A stretch of 64,000 nucleotides of DNA, from contig OZ219905.1 in the NCBI GenBank assembly GCA_964291635.2, positions 310,001 through 374,000 of the forward strand, read 5' to 3'. Below are positions 43,691 through 52,722 of this stretch, in pieces; positions within the stretch are counted from its first letter, which is position 1; each line of letters starts with the position of its first letter. The notes under the pieces are model-generated. The model saw nothing but the letters and a program-made list of their open reading frames with translations, searched no databases and had not been told where the DNA came from. The translations under genes and the position numbers were made by a program. Source of the stretch: JAPPHA01 sp964291635 (GTDB lineage Bacteria > Pseudomonadota > Alphaproteobacteria > Rhodobacterales > Rhodobacteraceae).

Positions 43691-45589
43691 TTAGACCTTT
43701 CCCGGCTCGGGATCAGCCGCAATCGCCATGATCATTTCACGGGCCTTTTCGATCTGCGCAAGATCGGAACTGGCGATCTTGATCAAACCGTCGTCGTTGA
43801 CATCGACCTTTGCCCCGGACGTCTCGACGATTTCGCGAATGACCTTGCCGCCGGCTCCAATGACCTCGCGGATTTTTTCGGGGTTGATCTGGATCGACTC
43901 GATGCGCGGCGCGTGAATCGAGAAATCGCCGGCTTCGCTGAGCGCCTTGCCCATCTCTGCCAGAATGTGCAGCCGGCCGCGACGCGCCTGTTCAAGCGCC
44001 TGTTTCATGATTTCCGGCGTAATTCCGGCAACCTTGATGTCCATCTGCAACGACGTGATTCCATTCTCGGTTCCCGCGACCTTGAAATCCATGTCGCCAA
44101 GATGATCCTCGTCTCCGAGGATATCGGTCAGAACGGCAAAGTCGCCGCTTTTCTCGAGAATCAATCCCATTGCAACGCCGGCGACGGCCGCCCTGAGGGG
44201 CACACCTGCATCCATCATGGAAAGGGAACCGCCACAGACCGTGGCCATCGACGATGAGCCGTTGGACTCCGTGATGTCTGAAACGACCCGGATCGTGTAC
44301 GGAAAATCGGCAGCCGATGGCAGCACCGCCTGCAGCGCGCGCCAGGCAAGCTTGCCGTGACCGATTTCGCGACGCCCCGGACCCATTGCCCGGCCGCACT
44401 CACCGACCGAATAGGGCGGAAAATTGTAGTGAAGCAGGAACTTCGAACGAAAGGTTCCGTGCAAGGCATCGATCAGCTGCTCATCCTCGCCAGTCCCGAG
44501 CGTCGTGACGACAAGGCTCTGTGTCTCTCCACGGGTGAACAACGCGGAGCCGTGTGTGCGCGGCAGGAACCCGGTCTCGGCCATAATCGTGCGAACTTCG
44601 TCCAGTCCGCGCCCGTCAATCCGGCGACCGGACGTCAGGATGTCTCCGCGGACGACCTCGGATTCAAGGCGTTTCATGCAAGCACCGAGGCCGGAGGGCT
44701 GATCTTCCCCTTCTTCATGCAGGGATTCCGCTATCTGCTTTCGCGCCGCGGAAATCGCGTTGCCGCGCTCCCGTTTGTCGGTCAGGGCGAATGCCGCCCG
44801 CACGTCGTTTTCGCCGACCGCCTTGATCCTCGCAAACAGGTCGGAATGATCCGGAGTTTCGAATTCGAACGGATCCTTGGCCGTGGCCTCGGCCAGTTCG
44901 ATGATCATGTCGATGACCGGTTGCATCGCCTTGTGCCCGAAGGTGACGGCACCCAGCATTTCCGCTTCCGACAATTCATACGCCTCCGACTCGACCATCA
45001 TCACGGCATCGCGCGTTCCGGCGACAACGAGATCGAGGCGCTGGTTCGAATCCTCGCGAAGTTCGTGCATGTTGTCGACCGTCGGGTTGAGAAAATATTC
45101 TCCATCTGCAAATCCTACGCGGCAGCCCCCGATCGGCCCAAGAAACGGAACACCGGACAGGGTCAATGCGGCAGAGGCGGCGATCATCGCGACGATGTCC
45201 GGGTCGTTCTGGAGATCATGGGACAATACGGTCAGCGTGACCTGGGTTTCATTCTTGAATCCCTGGGCAAACAAGGGGCGGATCGGGCGGTCGATCAGCC
45301 GGGCGGTCAGCGTTTCCTTTTCGGTCGGTCTCGCCTCGCGCTTGAAGAAACCGCCCGGCACCTTTCCGGCGGCGTAGTACTTTTCCTGATAATTGACTGT
45401 CAGGGGGAAGAAATCCAGGTCATCCCGTGCCGATTTCGCAAAGACGACAGCGGCCATGACTGTCGTCTCACCAAGGGTCGCAACAACGCAGGCGTCTGCC
45501 TGGCGTGCGATCTTTCCCGTTTCGAGAACGAGGGTCTCACTCCCCCATTCAATTGATTTTCTGATTTCGTTGAACATCTGTGTTACCAA
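43691..45589 (-). CDS. pnp: Polynucleotide phosphorylase, truncated before the S1 domain
   Basis: A 632-residue 3'-5' phosphorolytic exoribonuclease of the RNA degradosome. Both RNase PH domains are present (FFPLTVNYQEKYYAAGKVPGG early; GRRIDGRGLDEVRTI and SLVVTTLGTGEDEQ later), with the catalytic core FKVAGTENGITSLQMDIKV. The KH domain includes GAGGKVIREIVE near residue 570. The frame ends at TAA right after PEPGKV, where intact PNPases run on into the S1 domain (usual length about 700). The S1 domain is encoded downstream out of phase. KH-only PNPases retain some activity in other bacteria, so the product may be partly functional. Confidence 0.93.
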   Translation of the reverse strand: MVTQMFNEIRKSIEWGSETLVLETGKIARQADACVVATLGETTVMAAVVFAKSARDDLDFFPLTVNYQEKYYAAGKVPGGFFKREARPTEKETLTARLIDRPIRPLFAQGFKNETQVTLTVLSHDLQNDPDIVAMIAASAALTLSGVPFLGPIGGCRVGFADGEYFLNPTVDNMHELREDSNQRLDLVVAGTRDAVMMVESEAYELSEAEMLGAVTFGHKAMQPVIDMIIELAEATAKDPFEFETPDHSDLFARIKAVGENDVRAAFALTDKRERGNAISAARKQIAESLHEEGEDQPSGLGACMKRLESEVVRGDILTSGRRIDGRGLDEVRTIMAETGFLPRTHGSALFTRGETQSLVVTTLGTGEDEQLIDALHGTFRSKFLLHYNFPPYSVGECGRAMGPGRREIGHGKLAWRALQAVLPSAADFPYTIRVVSDITESNGSSSMATVCGGSLSMMDAGVPLRAAVAGVAMGLILEKSGDFAVLTDILGDEDHLGDMDFKVAGTENGITSLQMDIKVAGITPEIMKQALEQARRGRLHILAEMGKALSEAGDFSIHAPRIESIQINPEKIREVIGAGGKVIREIVETSGAKVDVNDDGLIKIASSDLAQIEKAREMIMAIAADPEPGKV

Positions 45590-45906
45590 GTTTCATTCGT
45601 TTCATTCACCGGTGCCCGGCCGGTTTCGCCGACCCCGGCACCGCAAGTGGATTTCCTGCCAGGCACGTCTAGCCTGGATCCGATCGTTTGCGTCAAGTCG
45701 CAATATCCGGCCTGAAGAAGCTCGGCACGTCGGCCGACCGGCACACCGGTCCACGATACCTCTTGAGCCAGGGACGAAATTCGCGCAGTCATTCTGCATC
45801 TTGCTCGATTGCGCAACCGATCAACAAAGCGGCTGCAACCGCGAAAGGACCCCGACGTCCGGTCCCGTGCTGTTATGGGATTCTTCCGCCCCGACACCAA
45901 CCGGAG
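45590..45906. other. Intergenic region between rpsO and pnp
   Basis: These 317 bases hold no gene. In many bacteria this region has a promoter and an RNase III site controlling pnp; no clear long stem was found here by eye. Confidence 0.4.
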
Positions 45907-46176
45907 TCAACGCCGGATTCCGAGGCGTTTGATCAGCGTCCGGTACCGTTCGTCATCATGGTTCTTGACGTAATCGAGGAGTTTCCTTCGTTTCGCAACG
46001 AGTCTGAGAAGTCCCCGGCGAGAGTGATTGTCTTTCTTGTGGATCTTGAAATGCTCGGTAAGTGTCGAAATTCGGGACGTGAGGATGGCCACCTGGACCT
46101 CCGGTGAGCCGGTATCTCCGTCCTTAGTCGCGTATTCCTTGATCAATTCCGTCTTGAGTTCCGGGGAAATCGACAT
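45907..46176 (-). CDS. rpsO: 30S ribosomal protein S15
   Basis: An 89-residue primary 16S rRNA-binding protein of the small subunit platform. It reads MSISPELKTELIKEYATKDG, GSPEVQVAILTSRISTLTEH and HSRRGLLRLVAKRRKLLDYV, the full conserved S15. The frame is open further upstream, but the ATG at 46176 with GGAGG just before it matches the family start. It lies upstream of pnp, the usual rpsO-pnp order. Confidence 0.97.
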   Translation of the reverse strand: MSISPELKTELIKEYATKDGDTGSPEVQVAILTSRISTLTEHFKIHKKDNHSRRGLLRLVAKRRKLLDYVKNHDDERYRTLIKRLGIRR

Positions 46177-46734
46177 CGGGGCCTCCTCTTTCACCAGGAA
46201 TAGCGGCACGAGCCGGGATGTCGTCCAGCAAGGCCTGTGGAGAATAGCGGGCGCGCAGACAATCCGCGAACCGTCAGTTTCGGGCCTATAATCCTGATTG
46301 ACCGAAGGTGAAAGAGAAAAAACATGAAGATATCCCGCGCACATGCGCATGCATGTGACAATCGCCCGACACCGGGATTACCCCTTTCCTGGCCGCCTCG
46401 AAGGCCCCGCACGGCATTGGAACGCGATCTGGCGCGGCGATGCGGCAGCGATGAATGGCTTTTGTCTCTGTTCCTAATCCGGCAGGAACTCCAGGAATTC
46501 CAGGAGGTCGTCGAAGGATCGTTCGGGGCCGAACGTCTTGTCGGCATATCCCGCGCCCAACGACACGCTTTCCGAACATGCCTACCGCTTCGGCAAACGC
46601 ACCGGTGAAACGGGATTGATCGCCACACGTCAAGCAGGTGGAACCGCAGTGACATCCTTCGTCAATCGAACGTTCCCGGGATTGGTCCGCCACCCGCGCG
46701 GCCAACAGGACAACACCCGGCCATTTCGGGATTG
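46177..46734. other. Gap between dapB and rpsO
   Basis: No intact gene in 558 bases. A short minus-strand frame at 46474-46581 ends YADKTFGPERSFDDLLEFLE FLPD, which looks like the tail of a real protein, but only about 30 residues survive before a stop and the family is unknown. Confidence 0.35.
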
Positions 46735-47568
46735 TCAGTCGGAAACGCCTTCCGGCTCCGCGAGCCCGAGAACATGGGTCATGTCATATGCCCCCGAGGG
46801 CTGGTCCTGGCCCCACAAGGCCGCCTTGAGCGCTCCCCTGGCAAAGATGCGCCGATCACTCGCAAGGTGACGGAGGATTACGCGTTCTCCGTCAGCGGCA
46901 AAAACGACATCGTGCTCGCCAACGACATCGCCACCCCGTACGACGCTGAACCCGACGCCGCCGCGCGGCCTTGGTCCGGTAATTCCATCCCGCACCCGGA
47001 CTTCGACATCCTCGAGCCTCCGGCCTCGGCCGTCGGCAGCAGCCTCGCCAAGCATGAGCGCAGTTCCCGACGGCGCATCGACCTTGTGCCTGTGATGGGT
47101 CTCGACGATCTCGATGTCAAAGTCCTCATCGAGGGCTGCCGCGACCTGCCTGGTAATCTGGACGAGCAGGTTGACCCCAAGGCTCATGTTGCCGGCCCGG
47201 ATGACAGGTGTATGAAACGCGGCTGCCGCGATCCTCTCGTGATCACTTTCGGACAAACCGGTGGTTCCGATGACGTGAACCGCGCGCGCCTGGGCCGCGA
47301 GTTCCGCATGGATGACTGTCGAGGCCGGTGTCGTGAAATCCACGACGGCCTGCGAACGAGCGAAGATCTCGAGCGGATCGTCGGTAACCTCGATACCCTG
47401 CGCAGGTCCACCCATGCATGTTCCGAGATCTCGACCGATCCACGGATGTCCCGGGCGTTCGGTTGCACCGGTCAGAAAAACCCGTTCGTCGGCGAGGATT
47501 GTCTCGATCAGCATCTGTCCCATCCGGCCTGCCGCACCGACAACGGTTACTGCTGTTCGCTCGGACAT
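46735..47568 (-). CDS. dapB: 4-hydroxy-tetrahydrodipicolinate reductase
   Basis: A 277-residue enzyme of lysine and diaminopimelate synthesis that reduces the DapA product with NAD(P)H. The Rossmann motif is VVGAAGRMGQ near residue 9, with VVDFTTPAST and IGTTG in the cofactor domain. The catalytic block IVETHHRHKVDAPSGTAL contains the His pair and Lys. The start at 47568 has GGAGG upstream; a longer open frame is rejected. It is divergent from rbfA. Confidence 0.95.
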   Translation of the reverse strand: MSERTAVTVVGAAGRMGQMLIETILADERVFLTGATERPGHPWIGRDLGTCMGGPAQGIEVTDDPLEIFARSQAVVDFTTPASTVIHAELAAQARAVHVIGTTGLSESDHERIAAAAFHTPVIRAGNMSLGVNLLVQITRQVAAALDEDFDIEIVETHHRHKVDAPSGTALMLGEAAADGRGRRLEDVEVRVRDGITGPRPRGGVGFSVVRGGDVVGEHDVVFAADGERVILRHLASDRRIFARGALKAALWGQDQPSGAYDMTHVLGLAEPEGVSD

Positions 47569-47687
47569 TTTCGATCCTCCGGCTTCAAGGCTGGCACATG
47601 GTACAGCCATGGAGCAAATTGATGCCTTCGACAAGACTTGCGTGAATCGATCGACAGGTTAGATTGCCGTCAACTTGGGAGGCCAGC

Positions 47688-48089
47688 ATGGCTAAACACG
47701 CAAAAGGGGCTTTCCGGCAGGCAGTTCAAAGCCAAAGACAGCTTCGCGTCGGTGAATTGCTCAGGCGGGCGATTGCGGAAACGCTTGCCCGGGAGACCCT
47801 TTACGAACCGGAACTCTCCGGGGCATCGGTCACGGTCAGTGAAGTTCGCCTGTCGCCGGATTTGCGGAAGGCACGCGTCTACGTGCTTCCGCTCGGAGGA
47901 GGACAGGTCGATGAGGTTGTCGACGCACTCAACCGCAACCGGTCCGAGTTGAGACGAGTCGTCAACCGGTCAGTCAAGTTGAAATTCTCGCCGAGTCTGC
48001 GGTTTGTCCCCGACATGTCCTTCGACATGATGGACGAGACCCGCCGGCTGTTGGATCTCGAAACGGTTCGCCGCGATATCATCGCCTGA
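47688..48089 (+). CDS. rbfA: 30S ribosome-binding factor RbfA
   Basis: A 133-residue KH-like protein needed for 16S rRNA 5'-end maturation and cold adaptation. It shows RQLRVGELLRRAIAETLARE, VTVSEVRLSPDLRKARVYVLP and the C-terminal RFVPDMSFDMMDETRRLLDL. The start at 47688 follows GGGAGG; the longer frame from 47664 is less likely. truB follows 17 bases later. Confidence 0.96.
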   Translation: MAKHAKGAFRQAVQSQRQLRVGELLRRAIAETLARETLYEPELSGASVTVSEVRLSPDLRKARVYVLPLGGGQVDEVVDALNRNRSELRRVVNRSVKLKFSPSLRFVPDMSFDMMDETRRLLDLETVRRDIIA

Positions 48090-48106
48090 CAGGGACACGG
48101 GTCCAC

Positions 48107-49015
48107 ATGGATGCCCGAAGCACCAGCAGTGCCAACGGTTGGTTCATCCTTGACAAACCGGACGGCCTGGCGTCGACGCGTGCCGTGAGTATCGTCAGGC
48201 GCGCCTACGGGGCGCGCAAGGCCGGGCACGCGGGAACGCTGGACCCTGCCGCGTCAGGTGTTCTTGCGGTCGCGCTGGGAGAGGCAACCAAGACGGTTTC
48301 TCACGTTGTGGACACGGTAAAGGCCTACCGGTTCACAATGCGCATTGGACAGGCGACGGATACGGACGATGCCGAGGGAGAGATCCTTGCCGAAACATCC
48401 GAACGCCCGTCAGATGACGACCTGAAGGCTGCGGCGGCCGGTTTTGCCGGCGAGATCGATCAGGCGCCCCCGGCGTATTCGGCAATCAAGGTCGCCGGGA
48501 AACGCGCCTACTCGTTGGCCCGGTCCGGAACCTTGCCGGAACTTGCGGCCAGGAAGGTCAGGATCGATCGAATCGAACTGTTGTCGCGCCCGGATCCCGA
48601 CCATGCGGTGTTTGAAATGACATGCGGGAAAGGCGTTTATGTCCGTGCATTGGCAAGGGACCTCGGGCGCGCGCTCGCCTGTCTCGGACATGCCTGCGAA
48701 ATCAGGAGAACCAGGACTGGACCGTTTTCGCTCGCGGACGCCACCTCGCTCGACACCCTCTCATCGTTCGACGGCGATCAACTGGCCGGATGTCTCCTCA
48801 AACCCGAGGCCGGCCTCGTCGACGTGCCCCGTGTCGACTGCCTGCCTGACGAGGCCGCCCGCATCAGAAACGGTTCACCGATTCCGTATCGAGGCCCGCC
48901 AGGGATAACAGGGGCCAAGGTATGGATTGCCAGCGAAGGTCAACTGGTCGCGATTGCCGCAATCCGCGACAGCCGCCTTCATCCTTCTCGCGTCTTTGCA
49001 AAGGCCGGATCGTGA
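48107..49015 (+). CDS. truB: tRNA pseudouridine-55 synthase
   Basis: A 302-residue enzyme that converts U55 of the tRNA T-loop to pseudouridine. The catalytic aspartate is D46 in KAGHAGTLDPAASGVL. GWFILDKPDGLAST opens the protein and YSAIKVAGKRAYSLAR lies mid-way, both hallmarks. A C-terminal PUA-like region follows. It is 17 bases after rbfA, and its stop overlaps the next start (GTGA). Confidence 0.97.
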   Translation: MDARSTSSANGWFILDKPDGLASTRAVSIVRRAYGARKAGHAGTLDPAASGVLAVALGEATKTVSHVVDTVKAYRFTMRIGQATDTDDAEGEILAETSERPSDDDLKAAAAGFAGEIDQAPPAYSAIKVAGKRAYSLARSGTLPELAARKVRIDRIELLSRPDPDHAVFEMTCGKGVYVRALARDLGRALACLGHACEIRRTRTGPFSLADATSLDTLSSFDGDQLAGCLLKPEAGLVDVPRVDCLPDEAARIRNGSPIPYRGPPGITGAKVWIASEGQLVAIAAIRDSRLHPSRVFAKAGS

Positions 49016-49542
49016 TTTCCAAGCGGCACAGTGAGCCGGGAACCGAATCGGTCGCGGTCTACTCGAACTGCGAGGGCTATCGATACAGCCTGACCCGGGT
49101 CTGGAAGCCCGGTGGTCCACACGCGGTATTCATCATGCTGAATCCATCGACGGCAACCGAAATCGCGAATGATCCAACGGTCGAACGCTGCGAGCGACGT
49201 GCCCGAAAGCTCGGTTTCGGTGCGTTTCGGGTCTGCAACATATTCGCGTGGAGGAGCACCGACCCGCGTGCGCTTGCACATCAGGCCGACCCCGTTGGAC
49301 CAGGCAACGACCAAGCCATCCTCGAAGGGTGCGAGTGGGCCCGGCAGAACACGGACGGGCGCGTTATCTGCGCCTGGGGCAACCACGGAGAGCTTCGGAA
49401 CCGCGGCCGAACCGTCGAGCGACTGTTGCGCCGGACCGGCGCGTGTCTCTATCACCTCGGACTGACAGCGACGGGACATCCCCGTCATCCTCTCTATGTC
49501 GGCTATGCCCGGCCACTGCAAACCTGGCTGGCAATGCCATGA
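49012..49542 (+). CDS. DUF1643 domain-containing protein
   Basis: A 176-residue protein of unknown function. DUF1643 blocks are visible: RYSLTRVWKPGGPHAVFIML, NPSTATEIANDPTVERCERR, FRVCNIFAWRSTDPRAL and VICAWGNHGEL. The start is GTG at 49012, overlapping the truB stop by GTGA, so it is coupled to tRNA modification and ribosome assembly genes. Such proteins are widespread; the substrate or partner is not established. Confidence 0.88.
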   Translation: MISKRHSEPGTESVAVYSNCEGYRYSLTRVWKPGGPHAVFIMLNPSTATEIANDPTVERCERRARKLGFGAFRVCNIFAWRSTDPRALAHQADPVGPGNDQAILEGCEWARQNTDGRVICAWGNHGELRNRGRTVERLLRRTGACLYHLGLTATGHPRHPLYVGYARPLQTWLAMP

Positions 49543-49706
49543 CAGACATGAACGGAATGGAACGCACCCGGGTTCCCCAGGTTTCCGGCTGTTTCGGGAA
49601 GCGGTATTCACGGGAATGATCGGAATGGCCGTTCCTTTCGGTCGGGCCCGGGTCCCGGTCGTGTATTCCCGGCAGGTTTTCTGAACCGGTTCGGGCAGCG
49701 ACGGCC

Positions 49707-50597
49707 ATGTCGGGCAGACTCGGATACGGCGGCGGAATACTGTGCGTCCTGCTTGCGGGCACATTCTGGTCGCTCATGGGTCTCGCCGTCAAGTTGATCG
49801 ACTCGGCCGCGACCTGGCAGATCGTCCTCTACAGGTCACTTGGACTGATCCCGGTTCTCTTCCTGTTCATCGCCATCCGAACCGGACGTTCGCCCGTCAG
49901 GACGATCCGGGAGGCCGGACTTCCCGCCGTGGTTGGCGCTACGGGGCTGGTCGCCGCATTTTCCGGGGGGATTTTTTCGATCCAGGAAACGACAGTGGCA
50001 AACGCGGTCTTCCTTTTTGCCACTGCTCCCCTTTTCACCGCTGTCCTTGCCTGGCCGGTTCTCGGTGAACGGGTCGGGAAGAGAACCTGGATCGCTGTCG
50101 GCGCCGGGCTGGTCGGCGTCATCGTCATGGTAAACGACGGGATCGCACGAGGTGCATTTCTCGGAAACCTGGCCGCCGTGATTTCGGCCATAGGGTTTGC
50201 GATCTTTACTCTTTCGCTTCGTTGGGGACGGTTTTCGGACATGGCATCGTCTGTCCTTCTCGCAGGAGTCCTGTCACTTGCCGTTTCCGTCGCCATGTGC
50301 CTCCTGTTGCGGCAATCCCTCATGATAAGTGCCCATGACACAGCCATATCGTTTCTGATGGGTGCGGGACTCCTCGGTTGCGGTCTCACGATTTACACGA
50401 TCGGGAGCCGAACCGTCCCTGCGGCCGAACTCGCGTTGCTGGCCATGACGGAAGTCCTGCTGGCCCCCGTCTGGGTCTGGTTGGTGCTCGGGGAAACCGC
50501 CGGGTTCTGGACCCTTTCCGGCGGTGCAATCCTCATGAGCGCCATCGCCGGAAACGCCCTGGTCGGAATCAGGAACCTGCCGAGGACCCATGCCTGA
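49707..50597 (+). CDS. EamA-family (DMT) transporter
   Basis: A 296-residue inner-membrane protein with ten segments in two EamA repeats. The first starts YGGGILCVLLAGTFWSLMGL and the second includes LGCGLTIYTIGSRTVPAAEL. Conserved signatures VANAVFLFATAPLFTAVLAW and LAPVWVWLVLGE close each repeat. Members export amino acids, purines or other metabolites. A 165-base gap separates it from the DUF1643 gene. Confidence 0.92.
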   Translation: MSGRLGYGGGILCVLLAGTFWSLMGLAVKLIDSAATWQIVLYRSLGLIPVLFLFIAIRTGRSPVRTIREAGLPAVVGATGLVAAFSGGIFSIQETTVANAVFLFATAPLFTAVLAWPVLGERVGKRTWIAVGAGLVGVIVMVNDGIARGAFLGNLAAVISAIGFAIFTLSLRWGRFSDMASSVLLAGVLSLAVSVAMCLLLRQSLMISAHDTAISFLMGAGLLGCGLTIYTIGSRTVPAAELALLAMTEVLLAPVWVWLVLGETAGFWTLSGGAILMSAIAGNALVGIRNLPRTHA

Positions 50598-51018
50598 GAG
50601 GATGGCCACAACGACCGGTTGCCGGGCTGCCGTTCCGTTCGATGGAGGTTTGTCCGTATCCGGCCAGGAGACCTGTCCCGGCGAGTCCGGCCTGGGATCA
50701 GAAATCGGTCGCGATTCCGTCTTTTTCCCAGTCGCCAAACCGGGTCGGTTCCGGGCCGTCGCGTCCACCGGCCTCGACGGGCGGCTTGTCCCGAACCTCC
50801 GACTTCCGGCGTCTCTCGGCCTCGGCGATCGCACGTCTTCCGGCTTCCCGAATCCGCCGCGCGATCGCGGATTCCCTGTTGTCGCCGTTCAAATCGCGCG
50901 CCATGCAAGGACGACTCCCGGTGTCAGCTTCAACGATGCGGCTTGACCGGACGGAAAGACCGGAGACACGCTGCTGCCGGTTTCATTCCCGCGCCGATCG
51001 CCCTACCGTGGTTTACCA
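50598..51018. other. Gap holding the small DUF1674 gene
   Basis: The only gene recognised between the DMT exporter and rsmB is the minus-strand DUF1674 gene (listed separately). The antisense frames across it, on either strand, are low-complexity shadows. Confidence 0.5.
50698..50904 (-). CDS. DUF1674 protein (SDHAF4-like succinate dehydrogenase assembly factor)
   Basis: A 68-residue protein ending RDGPEPTRFGDWEKDGIATDF. This GGxGGPEPTRYGDWExKGxxxDF tail defines DUF1674, whose eukaryotic member SDHAF4 helps load FAD-bound SdhA and limits reactive oxygen. The N-terminal part is an Arg/Glu/Ala helix (RREAGRRAIAEAERRRKSE). A bacterial role in succinate dehydrogenase assembly is inferred from family knowledge. 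It is transcribed away from rsmB and its size is normal for the family. Confidence 0.85.
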   Translation of the reverse strand: MARDLNGDNRESAIARRIREAGRRAIAEAERRRKSEVRDKPPVEAGGRDGPEPTRFGDWEKDGIATDF

Positions 51019-52326
51019 ATGACCGAACGCCCTGTGAAACCCGGAATTGCCGAACGCGCCGCGGCCCTCGACCATCTGCTTCGCGTGTTTCGGGACAGGC
51101 AGATGCTGGCAGACGACTCGCAGGCGCGGGCCGGGCGTAACCTTGACCCGGCCGAAAGGGCCGCGGCCAAACGCCTTGCCCACTCGGTTCTCCGCCATAG
51201 CGCCTCGCTGGACGAGATCCTTTCCCGATATCACAAGCGCAAGCCCCCGCTGACGATCCATCTCATCCTCAAGATCGTCGCGGCCGAAATCCTCCTGGGA
51301 AAGACCCAGGGGTACGCTGCCGTGGACTGCGGCGTCGAGTTGGCCCGAAGGATCTCAACCGTCTCCGGTCAACACGGTATGGTCAATGCCGTCGGGAGGA
51401 AAATAGCCGGGGACCGGGAAGTCATCGCACCGACGGGCCGGCTCCGGCCAAACCCGCTCGCCAGCCCTCTCTTCCGCGAGCTTCACGGCAGGCTGGGCCA
51501 GGACGCGGTCTCGAGAACAGAACGCGCTCATGCCCGGCCCGCGCCACTCGACCTGACGCCGCGCGACCGCGATGCCCGCTTCGACCTGGCCGAAAGCCTG
51601 GGCGCCGAGGTTCTCCCGACCGGGACACTGCGCATCAGTTCGCCACGCGGCCGGGTTTCCGGACTTCCCGGATACGATGAAGGTTTGTGGTGGGTTCAGG
51701 ACGCGGCTGCCGCACTTGCCGTCCCCTGCCTCGGACCGGTTCAGAATACCAGGGTCCTTGACGTCTGCGCGGCCCCGGGGGGCAAGACCATGCAGCTTGC
51801 CGCGGCCGGCGCTATACTGACGGCAATCGACAAGTCACCGTCCAGGCTGCGCAGGCTCGAGGCCAATCTCCGCCGCACCGGTCTTGGGGCCAGGGCCATT
51901 GCCGCAGACGCACTGACATGGAATCCGGATTCGCAATTTGACGCGGTCCTGATCGATCCGCCATGCACGGCAACGGGAACCATGCGCCGTCACCCTGAAC
52001 TTCAATTCATCCGCGATCTTGACCGGATCGACGACCTGGTCTCCCTGCAAGCCGAACTCCTGGATCGAGCCGCCGGCTGGGTCTGCCCCGGCGGACGGCT
52101 GGTCTTGAGTACTTGCTCGCTGTTTTCGGCCGAAGGCGAGGAGCAGGCCGACCGATTTCTTCACCGCCATACCGGCTGGGTCATCGAGTCCCCGTCTGAC
52201 ACCCTGACCGGGGTCCCGGAGGATTGGATGCTCCCGACCGGCGCACTGCGTACACGGCCGGATTTCTGGGAGGAATGCGGAGGAATCGACGGGTTCTACA
52301 TCGCGAGATTGCGCCGTCTTCGCTGA
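51019..52326 (+). CDS. rsmB: 16S rRNA m5C967 methyltransferase (RsmB)
   Basis: A 435-residue RNA methyltransferase. The N-terminal NusB-like domain (residues about 10-150) is followed by a SAM-dependent methyltransferase domain: VCAAPGGKTMQLAA for SAM binding, DPPCTATGTMRRHPE with the catalytic-cycle cysteine, and STCSLFSAEGEEQ with the nucleophilic cysteine. It targets C967 in the decoding region of 16S rRNA. In alphaproteobacteria rsmB commonly lies upstream of a heparinase-like gene and purH, as here. Confidence 0.95.
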   Translation: MTERPVKPGIAERAAALDHLLRVFRDRQMLADDSQARAGRNLDPAERAAAKRLAHSVLRHSASLDEILSRYHKRKPPLTIHLILKIVAAEILLGKTQGYAAVDCGVELARRISTVSGQHGMVNAVGRKIAGDREVIAPTGRLRPNPLASPLFRELHGRLGQDAVSRTERAHARPAPLDLTPRDRDARFDLAESLGAEVLPTGTLRISSPRGRVSGLPGYDEGLWWVQDAAAALAVPCLGPVQNTRVLDVCAAPGGKTMQLAAAGAILTAIDKSPSRLRRLEANLRRTGLGARAIAADALTWNPDSQFDAVLIDPPCTATGTMRRHPELQFIRDLDRIDDLVSLQAELLDRAAGWVCPGGRLVLSTCSLFSAEGEEQADRFLHRHTGWVIESPSDTLTGVPEDWMLPTGALRTRPDFWEECGGIDGFYIARLRRLR

Positions 52327-52722
52327 AACGGGAACGCAAGCGCAGGGCCTCATGGCAGAATCCCCGGCCGGGTTGTCATTGATCTCGCATGACAACCGCG
52401 TTCCGGGCGACTCTCTCTCATTTGGCGCTTTCTCGGGGCGCGCGCACGAATACGACGGCAGTTGCCCATGATCTTGAACCGATGTTCTTGGAAGGTGGTC
52501 AGAATTTTCCTTTCCGGGAGAAAACGAGCGACGCGTTGCGCAGTTGGCCGGGTGCGCGGCGGGAGAGTGCGGACGATCCGCGCCTGTTCCCCAACCCGTC
52601 CTGGACAGGGTTGACACGGCGCGGATTTGCCAGGCGCCTCAAGGTTCGTGCCGAAGCCGCCGCGCCGACAGTCCCGTGCGTCGCCGGCAAGGCTGGGACG
52701 CTTCACCCGCTTCGGTGTTCCT
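52327..52722. other. Gap between rsmB and the sulfotransferase
   Basis: No gene is seen in these 396 bases between convergent genes. No clear terminator stem is visible. Confidence 0.45.

Noticed and set aside
44357..45556. 399-residue plus-strand frame
   Set aside because: It is a shadow of pnp, which has full family motifs.
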